Assembly (NCBI GenBank): GCA_046294735.1
Contig: JBKBKB010000005.1
Location: 62,001 to 126,000, forward strand
Length of the DNA stretch: 64,000 bases
Reading direction: 5' to 3'
Origin: 34-65-8 sp046294735
Lineage (GTDB): Bacteria; Pseudomonadota; Alphaproteobacteria; Sphingomonadales; Sphingomonadaceae
Below are positions 46,524 to 56,220 of this stretch, piece after piece. A program made the translations under genes and the position numbers. The notes beneath the pieces were generated by a model. It ran no database searches. It worked only from the letters and a program-made list of their open reading frames with translations, and was not told where the DNA came from. Within the stretch, counting starts at the first letter, position 1, and every line of letters begins with the position of its first letter.

Positions 46524-46895
46524 ATGGCCCGTTACTTCACCGATGAACACGAATGGATCGACCTTGAAGGCGATCTCGCCACCGTCGGCATCACCGATTA
46601 CGCGCAGGGGCAACTGGGCGACATCGTGTTCGTCGAACTGCCCGAAGTCGGCACCGTGATCGAGAAGGGCAAGGACGCCGCCGTGGTCGAGAGCGTCAAG
46701 GCCGCCAGCGACGTCTACGCCCCGATCAGCGGTGAGGTAATGGAAGCCAATTCCGCGCTCGAAGATGATCCGGCGCTGGTCAACACGTCGCCGGAAGAAG
46801 ACGGTTGGTTCTTCAAGATGACCGTGGCCGACAAGGCCGAACTCGACGGGCTGATGAACGCAGCCGCTTACAAGAGTTTCTGCGATTCGCTCTGA
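46524..46895 (+). CDS. gcvH: Glycine cleavage system H protein
   Basis: 123-residue lipoyl carrier. FTDEHEWIDLEGDLATVGIT and the lipoylation site VVESVKAASDVYAP (Lys59) are standard, as is SPEEDGWFFKM. It starts 2 bp after the gcvT stop, behind GAGGGAG. Confidence 0.98.
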   Translation: MARYFTDEHEWIDLEGDLATVGITDYAQGQLGDIVFVELPEVGTVIEKGKDAAVVESVKAASDVYAPISGEVMEANSALEDDPALVNTSPEEDGWFFKMTVADKAELDGLMNAAAYKSFCDSL

Positions 46896-46907
46896 CGGGA
46901 AAACACG

Positions 46908-48269
46908 ATGCGCTACCTACCCCTGACCGATACCGATCGCAGCGCCATGCTGGCCGCAGTGGGCGCTGCCACCATCGACGACCTGTTTGTCGACGTGCCC
47001 GAAGCGGCGCGGCTGGACGGGCCGATCAGGGGCCTGCCGATGCACGCCAGCGAGATGGCGGTGGAGCAGCACATGACCCGGCTGTCGGCCAAGAACATGG
47101 CGGCGGGCAGCGTGCCGTTCTTTCTCGGCGCAGGGGCTTATCGCCACCATGTGCCGGCCACGGTCGACCACGTGATCCAGCGCGGCGAGTTCCTGACCGC
47201 TTACACACCCTACCAGCCGGAAATCGCGCAGGGCACGCTGCAGATGCTGTTCGAGTTCCAGACCCAGGTGGCGCGGCTTTATGGCTGCGCAGTGGCCAAT
47301 GCCTCGATGTATGACGGCTCGACCGCATGCTGGGAAGCGGTCTCGATGGCGGCGCGGATCACCCGGCGCAAGCGCGTGGTCCTGTCGGGCGCGCTCCACC
47401 CGCACTATGCCGAAGTGGTGCGGACCATGGCCAAGTTCACCGAAGACGAGATCGCCGACGCCCTGCCGACGGTCCAGCCGGAGCCGGACCATGCCGGGCT
47501 GATCGGCCGGATCGACGAGACCACCAGCTGCGTGGTGGTGCAGTATCCCGACATCCTCGGGCGCATTTCCAACCTCGCCGAAATCGCTGAGGCGGCCCAC
47601 GCCCAGGGCGCGTTGCTGATCGTGGTCAACACCGAGCCGGTTGCGCTGGGCGCGATCCGGTCACCTGGCGAGCTGGGCGCCGACATCGTGGTGGGCGAAG
47701 GGCAGTCGCTCGGCGTCGGCCTGCAGTTCGGCGGGCCCTACCTTGGCCTGTTCGCCGTGCGCGATCCCAAGCACGTGCGCCAGATGCCCGGGCGGCTGTG
47801 CGGTGAAACCGTCGATGCGACCGGCAAGCGCGGCTTCGTGCTGACGCTGTCCACCCGCGAACAGCATATCCGGCGGGAGAAGGCGACCAGCAACATCTGC
47901 ACCAATTCGGGCCTGTGCGCGCTGGCGTTCTCGGTCCACATGACCCTGCTGGGTGAGGCGGGGCTGCGCCAGCTCGCCGCGCTCAACCACGCCCGCGCCT
48001 GCCACGCGGCTGACAGGCTGGCGCAAGTGCCGGGCGTAACCCTGGTCAACCGGACCTTCTTCAACGAGTTCGCCATCAAAGTCGGGCGCAACGGCCGCGA
48101 GCTGGTCCGCGAGCTGGCCGATCGCGGCATTCTGGCCGGCGTCTCGCTGGCTCGGCTCTATCCCGGCGTTGCCGCGCTCGATGATGGCCTGCTGGTCGCC
48201 GTGACCGAAACCACCACCCCGGAGGACATCGAGACGCTGGCCTCCGCGCTTGAGGAGTTGCTGGCATGA
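46908..48269 (+). CDS. gcvPA: Glycine dehydrogenase (decarboxylating) subunit 1
   Basis: 453 residues, the N-terminal half of the P protein in its two-subunit form. Landmarks are MRYLPLTDTDRSAML, GAGAYRHHVPATVDH, YTPYQPEIAQGTLQ and ANASMYDGSTA. It pairs with subunit 2 to decarboxylate glycine and load the aminomethyl group on GcvH. Overlaps gcvPB by 4 bp. Confidence 0.98.
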   Translation: MRYLPLTDTDRSAMLAAVGAATIDDLFVDVPEAARLDGPIRGLPMHASEMAVEQHMTRLSAKNMAAGSVPFFLGAGAYRHHVPATVDHVIQRGEFLTAYTPYQPEIAQGTLQMLFEFQTQVARLYGCAVANASMYDGSTACWEAVSMAARITRRKRVVLSGALHPHYAEVVRTMAKFTEDEIADALPTVQPEPDHAGLIGRIDETTSCVVVQYPDILGRISNLAEIAEAAHAQGALLIVVNTEPVALGAIRSPGELGADIVVGEGQSLGVGLQFGGPYLGLFAVRDPKHVRQMPGRLCGETVDATGKRGFVLTLSTREQHIRREKATSNICTNSGLCALAFSVHMTLLGEAGLRQLAALNHARACHAADRLAQVPGVTLVNRTFFNEFAIKVGRNGRELVRELADRGILAGVSLARLYPGVAALDDGLLVAVTETTTPEDIETLASALEELLA

Positions 48270-49828
48270 ACGCGCCCAACACATCCGGCTGGAAGCCCGA
48301 AATGATCCCGGACGATGGCGGCGCACCCGCCACTTCCACCGGCAACCGCGCGCTGATGCTGGAAGAGCCGCTGATCTTCGAGATTGGCCATGCCGAAACC
48401 ACCGGCGTCGATTTCCCGGCCTTAGACCCGCCTGCGGCCACCCGGCTTGGCGCGATGGAACGGACCGCACCGATTGGCCTGGTTGGCCTCAGCGAACCCG
48501 AAACGGTGCGCCACTACACCCGCCTCAGCCGCCAGAACTACGCCATCGACCTCGGCCTGTTCCCGCTCGGCAGCTGCACCATGAAGCACAACCCGCGTCT
48601 CAACGAGAAAATGGCGCGGCTGCCCGGGTTTGCCGACATTCACCCGCTCCAGCCTGCCTCGACCGTGCAGGGCGCGCTGGAGGTGATGAACGAGCTGGCC
48701 CACTGGCTGATCGAGCTTACCGGCATGCACGGCGTGGCGATGAGCCCCAAGGCGGGCGCCCATGGCGAACTGTGCGGCATCCTGTGCATCCGCGCCGCGC
48801 TGGAAGCGCGCGGTGATGCGCGGCAAGTGGTGCTGGTGCCGGAAAGCGCGCACGGCACCAACCCGGCGACCGCCGCCTTTGCCGGCTACCGGGTCGAGGA
48901 CATTCCGGCGACGCCGGAAGGCCGGGTTGACGTGGCCGCGCTCAAGGCTCGTCTCGGGCCGGACGTGGCAGCGGTGATGATTACCAACCCCAACACCTGC
49001 GGGCTGTTCGAGCGCGATTTCCGCGAAATAGCCGATGCAGTCCATGCTGCTGGCGGGTTCGTCTATTGCGACGGGGCCAATTTCAACGCGATTGTCGGCA
49101 AGGTCCGCCCGGGCGACCTCGGCGTCGATGCCATGCACATCAACTTGCACAAGACCTTCTCCACCCCGCACGGCGGCGGCGGCCCCGGCTCTGGCCCGGT
49201 GGTGCTGAGCGAAGCGCTGAGCCCGTTCGGGCCGCTGCCGTTCACCGCACGCACTGCCGATGGCGTGGTTCACCTGGTGGAAGAAGACAACGCTGCCGAA
49301 TACGATCATGTCCGGGCATTCGGGCGGATGACCGCGTTCCACGGCCAGATGGGCATGTTCACCCGCGCGCTGACCTATATCCTCAGCCACGGTGCTGATG
49401 GGCTAAAGCAGGTGGCGGAAGATGCCGTACTCAACGCCAATTACGTGCTGCGCAGCCTGGAGGACTTGCTGGAGGCACCGTTCGCCGCCAGCGGCCCATG
49501 CATGCATGAGGCGCTGTTCAGCGACAACGGCCTGCCCGATGGCCTCTCCACGCTCGACATTGCCAAGGGGCTGATCGACGAAGGCTATCACCCGATGACG
49601 GTCTATTTCCCGCTGGTGGTGCACGGCGCGATGCTGGTCGAGCCGACCGAAACCGAGAGCAAGGCCAGCCTTGACCAGTTCATCGGCGCGTTCCGGCATG
49701 TGGCGGAGCGGGCGCGGGCGGGCGACATGGCGCTGAAGCAGGCACCAGTCCATGCCCCGCGGCGCAGGCTGGACGAGATCCAGGCCGCGCGCAAGCCGGT
49801 GCTGGCGTTTCAGGAACCGGGCCAGTAA
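48266..49828 (+). CDS. gcvPB: Glycine dehydrogenase (decarboxylating) subunit 2
   Basis: 520 residues, carrying the PLP site: INLHKTFSTPHGGGGPG with Lys296 as the Schiff-base lysine. Other features are GLFPLGSCTMKHNPRLNE, ESAHGTNPATAA and VMITNPNTCGLFE. Last gene of the riboswitch-controlled operon. Confidence 0.98.
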   Translation: MNAPNTSGWKPEMIPDDGGAPATSTGNRALMLEEPLIFEIGHAETTGVDFPALDPPAATRLGAMERTAPIGLVGLSEPETVRHYTRLSRQNYAIDLGLFPLGSCTMKHNPRLNEKMARLPGFADIHPLQPASTVQGALEVMNELAHWLIELTGMHGVAMSPKAGAHGELCGILCIRAALEARGDARQVVLVPESAHGTNPATAAFAGYRVEDIPATPEGRVDVAALKARLGPDVAAVMITNPNTCGLFERDFREIADAVHAAGGFVYCDGANFNAIVGKVRPGDLGVDAMHINLHKTFSTPHGGGGPGSGPVVLSEALSPFGPLPFTARTADGVVHLVEEDNAAEYDHVRAFGRMTAFHGQMGMFTRALTYILSHGADGLKQVAEDAVLNANYVLRSLEDLLEAPFAASGPCMHEALFSDNGLPDGLSTLDIAKGLIDEGYHPMTVYFPLVVHGAMLVEPTETESKASLDQFIGAFRHVAERARAGDMALKQAPVHAPRRRLDEIQAARKPVLAFQEPGQ

Positions 49829-49949
49829 CAGGTCAGGACACGGGCGTGAATGGTCCTTTGCGCTTGCGTGTTGGCGATGCTTTCCGGCAAGGTTCGGCCA
49901 ACGGATAAAAAAACGACGGGTCGCTGGGCAACCGCTGGGAGGGCGGATA

Positions 49950-51992
49950 TTGAGCGACGAGCGCACACCGAATTTCATCGTCCGCGGCTGGCGCAACGTG
50001 CGCGAGGCCGGGCCGCGCCGCTTGGCGCTGACCGCCTTGCTGGTGCTGGTCGCGCTCGCGATTGCCCGATTCGGCTGGGTCATCCCCGGCGTCGCCGATG
50101 CCGAGCGGGCGATGTACGATTCGCGTGCCTATCTGGAAGCTGACCACAACGACGTGCCGCAGGACGACCGGGTGGTGATGGTCGTGTTCAACGACCAGAC
50201 GCTGATCAACGCGGGCAAGCGCTCGCCCCTTGACCGGGGCATCATCGCCCGGGCTTTGCAGACGCTCGACGGCATGGGCGCCAAGGCCATCGGGATCGAT
50301 ATCCTGTTCGACCAGCCCCAAGCAGAGGACGAGGAACTGATCGCGACCTTGCGGGCGATGCAGACCCCGGTGGTCGTCGGCTATGCCGATACTGCATCCA
50401 ACGAGGACAACATTAAATACGAACAAGAACAGTATCTCAAGGCATTTCTGGCCCGGTTGGAAGGCAGCAGGGCGGTGCCGGGTAGCGTCAAGCTGAGCGA
50501 TTCATTCGGCGTCACTCGCCTATGGCCGAAGCTGGTGCCGGGTCAGCCTGATCTGCTCGGCCGTGCGATGCTCAAGGCGGCGGGTGAGGGCGCACGGACA
50601 TTGCCGGGATATGAAGGTGCGGTTCGGTATCGGCTGCCGGAAGACCCGTCTCGCCCGGTGTTCACCTATCTGCCGATCGACACCTTTTCCGCCCCGGAGC
50701 TGACTGCCATTCCCGAACTGAACGCTGCCCTGGCGGAACAGGTGCAGGGCCGGTATGTCCTGATTGGCGGCGATATCGTCGATGTCGACCGCCTGCCGAC
50801 CCCGCTGACTCAGGCGATGGGGAGCAGCCTCCCCCCGGGGATCGAGTTCCACGCCACCAGTATTGCCCAGATGCTTGACGGCAAGGCCCTGCCTAAACCT
50901 TATCCGCTGGCGCTGTGGGTGCTGGCATTGCTGGTGGTGCTGATGGCGGTGCTAACTGGGCTGCTCGAATGGGGCAACTGGCGCATTTACCTGCTGCTCC
51001 TGGTCCAGTTCATGGTCATGCTGGGGGTGCCGTTCGTGATGCAGTTCCAGCAGGTTGATACCTATGGCGTGCCTGCGGTCGGCTGGTTGCTCGGCTGGAT
51101 CGTCGCCTTCATGGCGGTCACTTCAGCGGCGCGCGCTTCGGGTGCGGTGCAGCGCAATTTCGCCCAAGGGGCGCTGGGCAAGTACCTGCCGCGCGAAATG
51201 GCGCAGGAGATCATCGACAATCCCAAGCTGCTTGCCCTGCACGGTGAAAAGAAGGAAATCTTCGTGCTCTTCTCCGATCTCGAAGGGTTCACCAAGATGA
51301 GCCACGCGGTCGAGCCGGAAATGGTCGCCAGGCTGATCAACCGTTACCTTGAAATGCTCAGCCAGGTGGTGCTCGACCACGGCGGGGTGATCGACAAGTT
51401 CATCGGCGATGCAGTGGTGGCATTCTGGGGCGCGCCGATTGCCAGGCCTGACGATGCCGAGCGCGCGGCCCGCTGCGGCTATGCCATGTGGCAGGCGGGC
51501 GAGGCCTTCCGGGCCGAAGTTGCGGCGATGGATCCGAACCTTCCGAAAATCGGCAAGACCCGCGTCGGCCTGCATTTCGGCGAAGCGGTGGTCGGCAACT
51601 TCGGCGGCGACAACCGGATCCAGTATACCGCGCTGGGCGATTCCATGAACACCGCCGCGCGGCTCGAAGCAGCCAACAAGCCGCTCCAGTCGAGCGTGAT
51701 GGCGAGCCGCGAATTTGCCGAGAAAAGTGGCTTGGACTGGTGGCGTCCAATGGGTACAGTGGTGCTGCGCGGAAGGGCAAGGCCGGTCGATCTGTTCGAA
51801 CCGGCTCCCGACTTTCCCGAGGATGACCGTAAAGCCCTGATACAGGCAGCGGACCTTATGGAAAGCGACCGCAAGCAGGCGGAACAGGTGATAGCCGGGG
51901 TCGTGGCACGCCATCCGCAGGACAAGGCCTTGGCGAATCTGCTGGATAGGGTACAGGATACCGAAGGAGGGAGCGCTTATGTTCTCGGTTAA
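49950..51992 (+). CDS. CHASE2 domain adenylate/guanylate cyclase
   Basis: 680 residues. One membrane helix (LALTALLVLVALAIARFGW) is followed by a periplasmic CHASE2 sensor (about 60-330), then three further helices and a class III cyclase catalytic domain. The metal Asp residues are Asp443 (FVLFSDLEGFTKM) and Asp487 (FIGDAVVAFWGAP); YTALGDSMNTAARLE supplies the Asn/Arg transition-state pair. Start is TTG at 49950 with GGGAGGG 6 nt upstream. Makes cAMP (or cGMP) in response to an unknown periplasmic signal. Confidence 0.92.
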   Translation: MSDERTPNFIVRGWRNVREAGPRRLALTALLVLVALAIARFGWVIPGVADAERAMYDSRAYLEADHNDVPQDDRVVMVVFNDQTLINAGKRSPLDRGIIARALQTLDGMGAKAIGIDILFDQPQAEDEELIATLRAMQTPVVVGYADTASNEDNIKYEQEQYLKAFLARLEGSRAVPGSVKLSDSFGVTRLWPKLVPGQPDLLGRAMLKAAGEGARTLPGYEGAVRYRLPEDPSRPVFTYLPIDTFSAPELTAIPELNAALAEQVQGRYVLIGGDIVDVDRLPTPLTQAMGSSLPPGIEFHATSIAQMLDGKALPKPYPLALWVLALLVVLMAVLTGLLEWGNWRIYLLLLVQFMVMLGVPFVMQFQQVDTYGVPAVGWLLGWIVAFMAVTSAARASGAVQRNFAQGALGKYLPREMAQEIIDNPKLLALHGEKKEIFVLFSDLEGFTKMSHAVEPEMVARLINRYLEMLSQVVLDHGGVIDKFIGDAVVAFWGAPIARPDDAERAARCGYAMWQAGEAFRAEVAAMDPNLPKIGKTRVGLHFGEAVVGNFGGDNRIQYTALGDSMNTAARLEAANKPLQSSVMASREFAEKSGLDWWRPMGTVVLRGRARPVDLFEPAPDFPEDDRKALIQAADLMESDRKQAEQVIAGVVARHPQDKALANLLDRVQDTEGGSAYVLG

Positions 51993-52695
51993 AACGTTTA
52001 CCATTGGCCTCGCACTGGCGGGCGCGGCGTTTGCCGGCGCGGCCCAGGCCGGGGTGGTCGTGTCTTCAAGCGGGCCGTCGGCGGCGCAGTTCCCGGCCGG
52101 CAAGAAGCTGGACGACAATTCTTCGATCACCCTGCGCGACGGGGATACAGTGACCGTGCTGACCAGCGCCGGCACGCGCGTGATCAAGGGTGTCGGTGTC
52201 CACCGCGTTGCCGCGACCGGCGAAAGCAAGCGTTCCACCTTCGCAGTTCTCACCCGGCAGCGCTCGGCGCAGCGGGTGCGGGCCGGGGCCGTCCGCGGGA
52301 CCGGCACGCCAGCGGCGGCCGAGCGCAGCCCGAACCTGTGGTATGTCGATGTCTCGCGCTCTGGCGCAATGTGTGTGGCCAGCCCCGATGCAGTCCGCCT
52401 GTGGCGGCCGGGCGGAGATGCTCCGGCAACTTACACGGTTGGTGGCGCGGGCGATGCACCTGCGGTGGAGATGGCGTTCGACAAGGACGCCCGCGATCTG
52501 GCATGGGATGCTGCCCGTTTGCCTCTGACCGATGGCAGCACTTACTCGATTTCAGCACCCGGGGGCGCATCGACCGCAGAAATCCGGTTCGTGATGCTTG
52601 ACGCGGTGCCTGAAGAGCCCGAAGATTTGGCTGCCACTCTGATTGACAAGGGTTGCACCAACCAGCTGGAGCTGCTGACCGCAGCCTTGAGCTGA
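51979..52695 (+). CDS. Secreted protein coupled to the cyclase, possibly FecR-like
   Basis: 238 residues with a signal peptide (GLALAGAAFAGAAQA). The segment SSITLRDGDTVTVLTSAGTRVIKG recalls the FecR-type beta fold that often accompanies CHASE2 cyclases, but the match is weak. Two cysteines (GAMCVASP, KGCTNQLE) could form a disulfide. It overlaps the cyclase by 14 bp and may be the periplasmic partner of the CHASE2 sensor; this is inference. Confidence 0.7.
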   Translation: MFSVKTFTIGLALAGAAFAGAAQAGVVVSSSGPSAAQFPAGKKLDDNSSITLRDGDTVTVLTSAGTRVIKGVGVHRVAATGESKRSTFAVLTRQRSAQRVRAGAVRGTGTPAAAERSPNLWYVDVSRSGAMCVASPDAVRLWRPGGDAPATYTVGGAGDAPAVEMAFDKDARDLAWDAARLPLTDGSTYSISAPGGASTAEIRFVMLDAVPEEPEDLAATLIDKGCTNQLELLTAALS

Positions 52696-52773
52696 ACCAT
52701 ACCTGCCCGGCCAGACGAGCCGGACCGGGTCGCACTGCGGACCATCCCAACAGGGAGCCGCGCACTGACGGGA

Positions 52774-52789
52774 CCCCGCACGCGCGGGG
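52774..52789. repeat. 6 bp GC hairpin before the cytochrome operon
   Basis: CCCCGC and GCGGGG around a 4 nt loop, in the 142 bp gap between the cyclase pair and the pentaheme gene. No T-run follows, so it may be an mRNA structure near the start rather than a terminator. Confidence 0.35.
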
Positions 52790-52837
52790 AGGGAATCGGT
52801 GGCGATGCCATGCGTCGCTGCGAAACGGGGAAGGCAT

Positions 52838-54241
52838 ATGGTCACTCGGTTCGACCGGGCCATGCGGGGAATTGGGGGTGCAGCGTCGCACCGCTTCAGC
52901 TGGCTGTTCCTGATAGCTGCAGCCTTTGCGCTGCTGATCCAGCCGGGATCGCCGATCCAGGCGCAGGGTGCAGGTGCGCGCTATGAAGGCGTGGCCACTT
53001 GCGCCGGGTCAACCTGTCACGGCCGCGCCGAAGGCAATGGCGAAGTGGTCAGGCAGGACGAAATTGCCACCTGGCAGGAACCATCATCGGTTGCAGGCGC
53101 GCACAGCCGCGCCTTTGCTGTACTCGCCAGCCCGCGCGGCAAGCAGATCGCCGACAGCCTCGGCCTGGGTCCGGCGACTTCGGCCCCGGCCTGCCTCGGT
53201 TGCCATGCCACCTACGATCCGGGTGTAGCCAAGGGGCCGCGGTTCCAGACCTCCGATGGGGTCGGCTGCGAAAGCTGCCATGGCCCTTCGTCCGGCTGGC
53301 TTGCTTCGCACTATGCCAAGCCTGCTACCCATGCCTCCAACGTGGCAGCGGGCCTGGTCCCGCTCGAACGCCCCCAAGTGCGCGCCAAGGTCTGCCTCGA
53401 CTGCCATTTCGGCAGCACCGACGCTGGCCAGTTCGTGACCCATTCGATGATGGCGGCGGGCCATCCGCGAGTCTCGTTCGAGCTCGACCTGTTCTCCGCG
53501 TTGCAGCAGCACCATGACGAGGACGGGGACTATTCCGCGCGCAAGGGCAAGACCGACAATGTGCGCCTTTGGGCCGTGGGTCAGGCCGAGGCGGTGGTCC
53601 GTTCGACCGACCTGTTTGCCCGGCCCGGCTTCGGCACCGAAGGCGTGTTTCCGCAATACTATTTTTACGATTGCCACAGCTGTCACCGGACGATCAACGA
53701 CGGGCCGCAGCGCAAGTTGACCTTCGAGACCAATCCCGGCCGTCCGATCCCGTTCGGTCAGGCGCCATACAATGACGAGAACATCATCATGCTCTCGGCC
53801 ATAGCCAAGGCCTTCGTGCCGGGCCGGGCGGCGCAGTTCGAAACGGCGAGCAAGGACTTCCATCGCGCGATGGGGCAGGGCCGGGGAGAGGCGGTCGCTG
53901 CCGCCCAGCGCCTGCGCGGTGAGGCTGCCGCCCTGTCCGACGCGCTGGCGGCCCGCAGCTTCGGCAGCGGCGATGCCTTTGCGGCGGTCCAGGCGATTGC
54001 CGACCGCACGCTGACCGCGCGCTTCACCGACTACACCGGTTCGGCCCAGGCGGTGATGGCGGTCGATACCCTGCTCAACGCGATGGTGCGTGATGGCCGC
54101 ATCACGACTGGGGCCGCGACCGGTATCCGGGCCAACATCAACCGGGCCTACGGCGCGGTCCGCACGCCGGAAAGCTACAACCCGGCTCAGTTCCGCTCTG
54201 CGCTCGGGGCAGCGACCAGCGCAATCGGAGCGCTGCGCTGA
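52838..54241 (+). CDS. Pentaheme cytochrome c, cytochrome c554-like
   Basis: 467 residues with a signal anchor or peptide (FSWLFLIAAAFALLIQPGSPIQAQ). Five haem sites: Cys55-Cys60-His61 in the rare CX4CH spacing (CAGSTCH), then CLGCH (119-123), CESCH (144-148), CLDCH (186-190) and CHSCH (279-283). Residues 290-467 are helical without haem motifs. Extra His residues (for example 211-226) could be axial ligands. ATG 52838 has GGGGAAGG upstream; GTG 52799 is the alternative. The stop overlaps the next ATG (TGATG). Confidence 0.9.
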   Translation: MVTRFDRAMRGIGGAASHRFSWLFLIAAAFALLIQPGSPIQAQGAGARYEGVATCAGSTCHGRAEGNGEVVRQDEIATWQEPSSVAGAHSRAFAVLASPRGKQIADSLGLGPATSAPACLGCHATYDPGVAKGPRFQTSDGVGCESCHGPSSGWLASHYAKPATHASNVAAGLVPLERPQVRAKVCLDCHFGSTDAGQFVTHSMMAAGHPRVSFELDLFSALQQHHDEDGDYSARKGKTDNVRLWAVGQAEAVVRSTDLFARPGFGTEGVFPQYYFYDCHSCHRTINDGPQRKLTFETNPGRPIPFGQAPYNDENIIMLSAIAKAFVPGRAAQFETASKDFHRAMGQGRGEAVAAAQRLRGEAAALSDALAARSFGSGDAFAAVQAIADRTLTARFTDYTGSAQAVMAVDTLLNAMVRDGRITTGAATGIRANINRAYGAVRTPESYNPAQFRSALGAATSAIGALR

Positions 54242-56220
54242 TGGCGCGCAAGACGGCCCCGGTTGTGATTCTGGCAGCGGCGCTTGCCCTGTCGGGTTGC
54301 GGTGGAGGCGGCAGCGCGCCGCCGCCCAACGGGGGCGGGACGCCGGTTCCACCGCCCCCGCCGCCAGCATCGGGCCGTCTGTTTGCCGATCCGGCCCCGG
54401 TTTCGCTGTCGGTTGCCGAAGTGCAGCAGATTGTCGCGCAGGCAGCGGGCGAAGCGCAGCGGCGCGGGCTTCCCTCGACCATCGCGGTAACAGACCGGGT
54501 CGGCAATGTGCTGGCCGTGTTCACCATGAACGGGGCGCCGGCCACGATGAAGGTCAGCCGCAATCGGATCGGCGGTGTGGCTGCGCCGGGCACTGAAGTG
54601 GGCTTGCAGGGGGCTGATGTCCCCTCGACCACCGCCGCCATCGCCAAGGCCATCACCGGGGCTTACCTGTCCAGCAGCGGTAATGCTTTCTCCACCCGCA
54701 CGGCCAGCCAGATCGTGCAGCAGCACTTTCCCCCGGCGCCGACCACGGTCGGCCTTGAAAGCGGCCCGCTGTTCGGGGTCCAGTTCAGCCAGCTGCCGTG
54801 TTCTGACCTCGCTGCCCGGTTCATCGGCGGGGGCACGGGCGCGCTGATCGGGCCGAAGCGGTCGCCGCTCGGCCTGGCTGCTGATCCGGGCGGCTTCCCG
54901 ATCTACAAGAACGGCGTGGTAGTGGGCGGGATCGGCATCGCCGGGGACGGCGATTACGGGTTTGATGCCAATATCCTCGACCGCGATCAGAGCGACGAGG
55001 AAGCGATTGCCTTGGCCGGCATACAGGGTTTTGCCCCGCCGCCGGAAATCGTGGCCGACCGAATCCCGGTCGATGGTACGACCTTGCGTTTTTCCGACAT
55101 GACGGTGAGCGACATCGGCCCGCTCCAGACCAGTTTCGGCGCGGTCAACGGGCCGCTGGGCGGCCTTGTGGCGGTCAACGGTTACAGCGACGGCACTGTG
55201 CGGGCCGGGGTCACCTATGGTAGCGAGGCGTCCGGCATTCGCCGCGCGTTGGCCGGGGAATTTGCCAATCCGGATGCCTATATCCTGACCGACGGAGCCG
55301 GCAATCCGCGCTATCCGGTCCGCGCCGGAACCGATGCAGCCAGTGTCTCCCAGCCGCTGACAGCCGCCGAATCGCGCGCCATCCTGGAAGAGGCGTTCAA
55401 GGTGCTCGCCCGCGCCCGCGCCCAGATCCGCCGGCCACTCGACAGCCGGATGCAGGCGACCGTCAGTCTGGTCGACACGCACGGGGCGGTGCTGGGCATT
55501 GTCCGCTCGCCGGACGGGCCGATTTTCGGGACCGATGTCTCGCTGCAGAAGGCGCGCACGGCGGCCCTGTTTTCCAACCCGGTCGGCGCGAGCCAGCTGC
55601 AGGGGGCAGGCGCGGTGATCGGGGCCTATGTTGCGCGGGCCCGGACCTTCCTCAACGATCCCAATGCGCTGACCGGCAATTTCGCCTTTGCCGACCGTTC
55701 CGGCGGCAACCTCTCTCGCCCCTATTTCCCTGATGGTGAGGTCGGCCGCCCGCCGGGGCCGTTTTCGGTCGAACAGTCGGCCCAGTTCAGCCCGTTCGCG
55801 GTTGGCCTGCAGACCGATCTGGTGGCAGGCAATATCGTCCAGCACCTCGGGTTTGTGCTCGGGGCCGGCCCGGATACGCCGCGTGCCTGCACCCAGGTGC
55901 CCGATGCACCGGGCGGGGTGAAGCGGATTGCCAACGGGATCCAGATTTTCCCCGGCTCGGTGCCGATCTACCGCGGCAATCAGCTGGTTGGCGGGATCGG
56001 GGTCTCGGGTGACGGGATCGACCAGGATGACATGGTCAGCTTCCTTGGCGCCCACAATGGCGGGCTGCGGGTGGGCGGAATCGGTAATGCACCCAAGGAC
56101 ATCCGGGCCGACCGGATCGTGGTCAATGTGGCCGGACGGCCGGTCAGGCTGCGCTACGTCAGTTGTCCGTTCGCGCCTTTCCTTGGTGATGCTGCCCAGA
56201 ACGTGTGCGAAGGGCTGTAG
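54241..56220 (+). CDS. Lipoprotein with two GlcG/HbpS-like domains
   Basis: 659 residues. The leader ends in LSGC, followed by a Gly/Pro linker (to about 45). Two related halves follow: LSVAEVQQIVAQAAGEA with AVTDRVGNVLAVF and FPIYKNGVVVGGIGIAGDG, then LTAAESRAILEEAF with SLVDTHGAVLGIVR and VPIYRGNQLVGGIGVSGDG. This is the GlcG/HbpS fold, some members of which bind haem. Its place between a multihaem cytochrome and a barrel suggests an envelope accessory role. One-base overlap with the gene upstream; the next ATG follows its stop directly. Confidence 0.85.
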   Translation: MARKTAPVVILAAALALSGCGGGGSAPPPNGGGTPVPPPPPPASGRLFADPAPVSLSVAEVQQIVAQAAGEAQRRGLPSTIAVTDRVGNVLAVFTMNGAPATMKVSRNRIGGVAAPGTEVGLQGADVPSTTAAIAKAITGAYLSSSGNAFSTRTASQIVQQHFPPAPTTVGLESGPLFGVQFSQLPCSDLAARFIGGGTGALIGPKRSPLGLAADPGGFPIYKNGVVVGGIGIAGDGDYGFDANILDRDQSDEEAIALAGIQGFAPPPEIVADRIPVDGTTLRFSDMTVSDIGPLQTSFGAVNGPLGGLVAVNGYSDGTVRAGVTYGSEASGIRRALAGEFANPDAYILTDGAGNPRYPVRAGTDAASVSQPLTAAESRAILEEAFKVLARARAQIRRPLDSRMQATVSLVDTHGAVLGIVRSPDGPIFGTDVSLQKARTAALFSNPVGASQLQGAGAVIGAYVARARTFLNDPNALTGNFAFADRSGGNLSRPYFPDGEVGRPPGPFSVEQSAQFSPFAVGLQTDLVAGNIVQHLGFVLGAGPDTPRACTQVPDAPGGVKRIANGIQIFPGSVPIYRGNQLVGGIGVSGDGIDQDDMVSFLGAHNGGLRVGGIGNAPKDIRADRIVVNVAGRPVRLRYVSCPFAPFLGDAAQNVCEGL

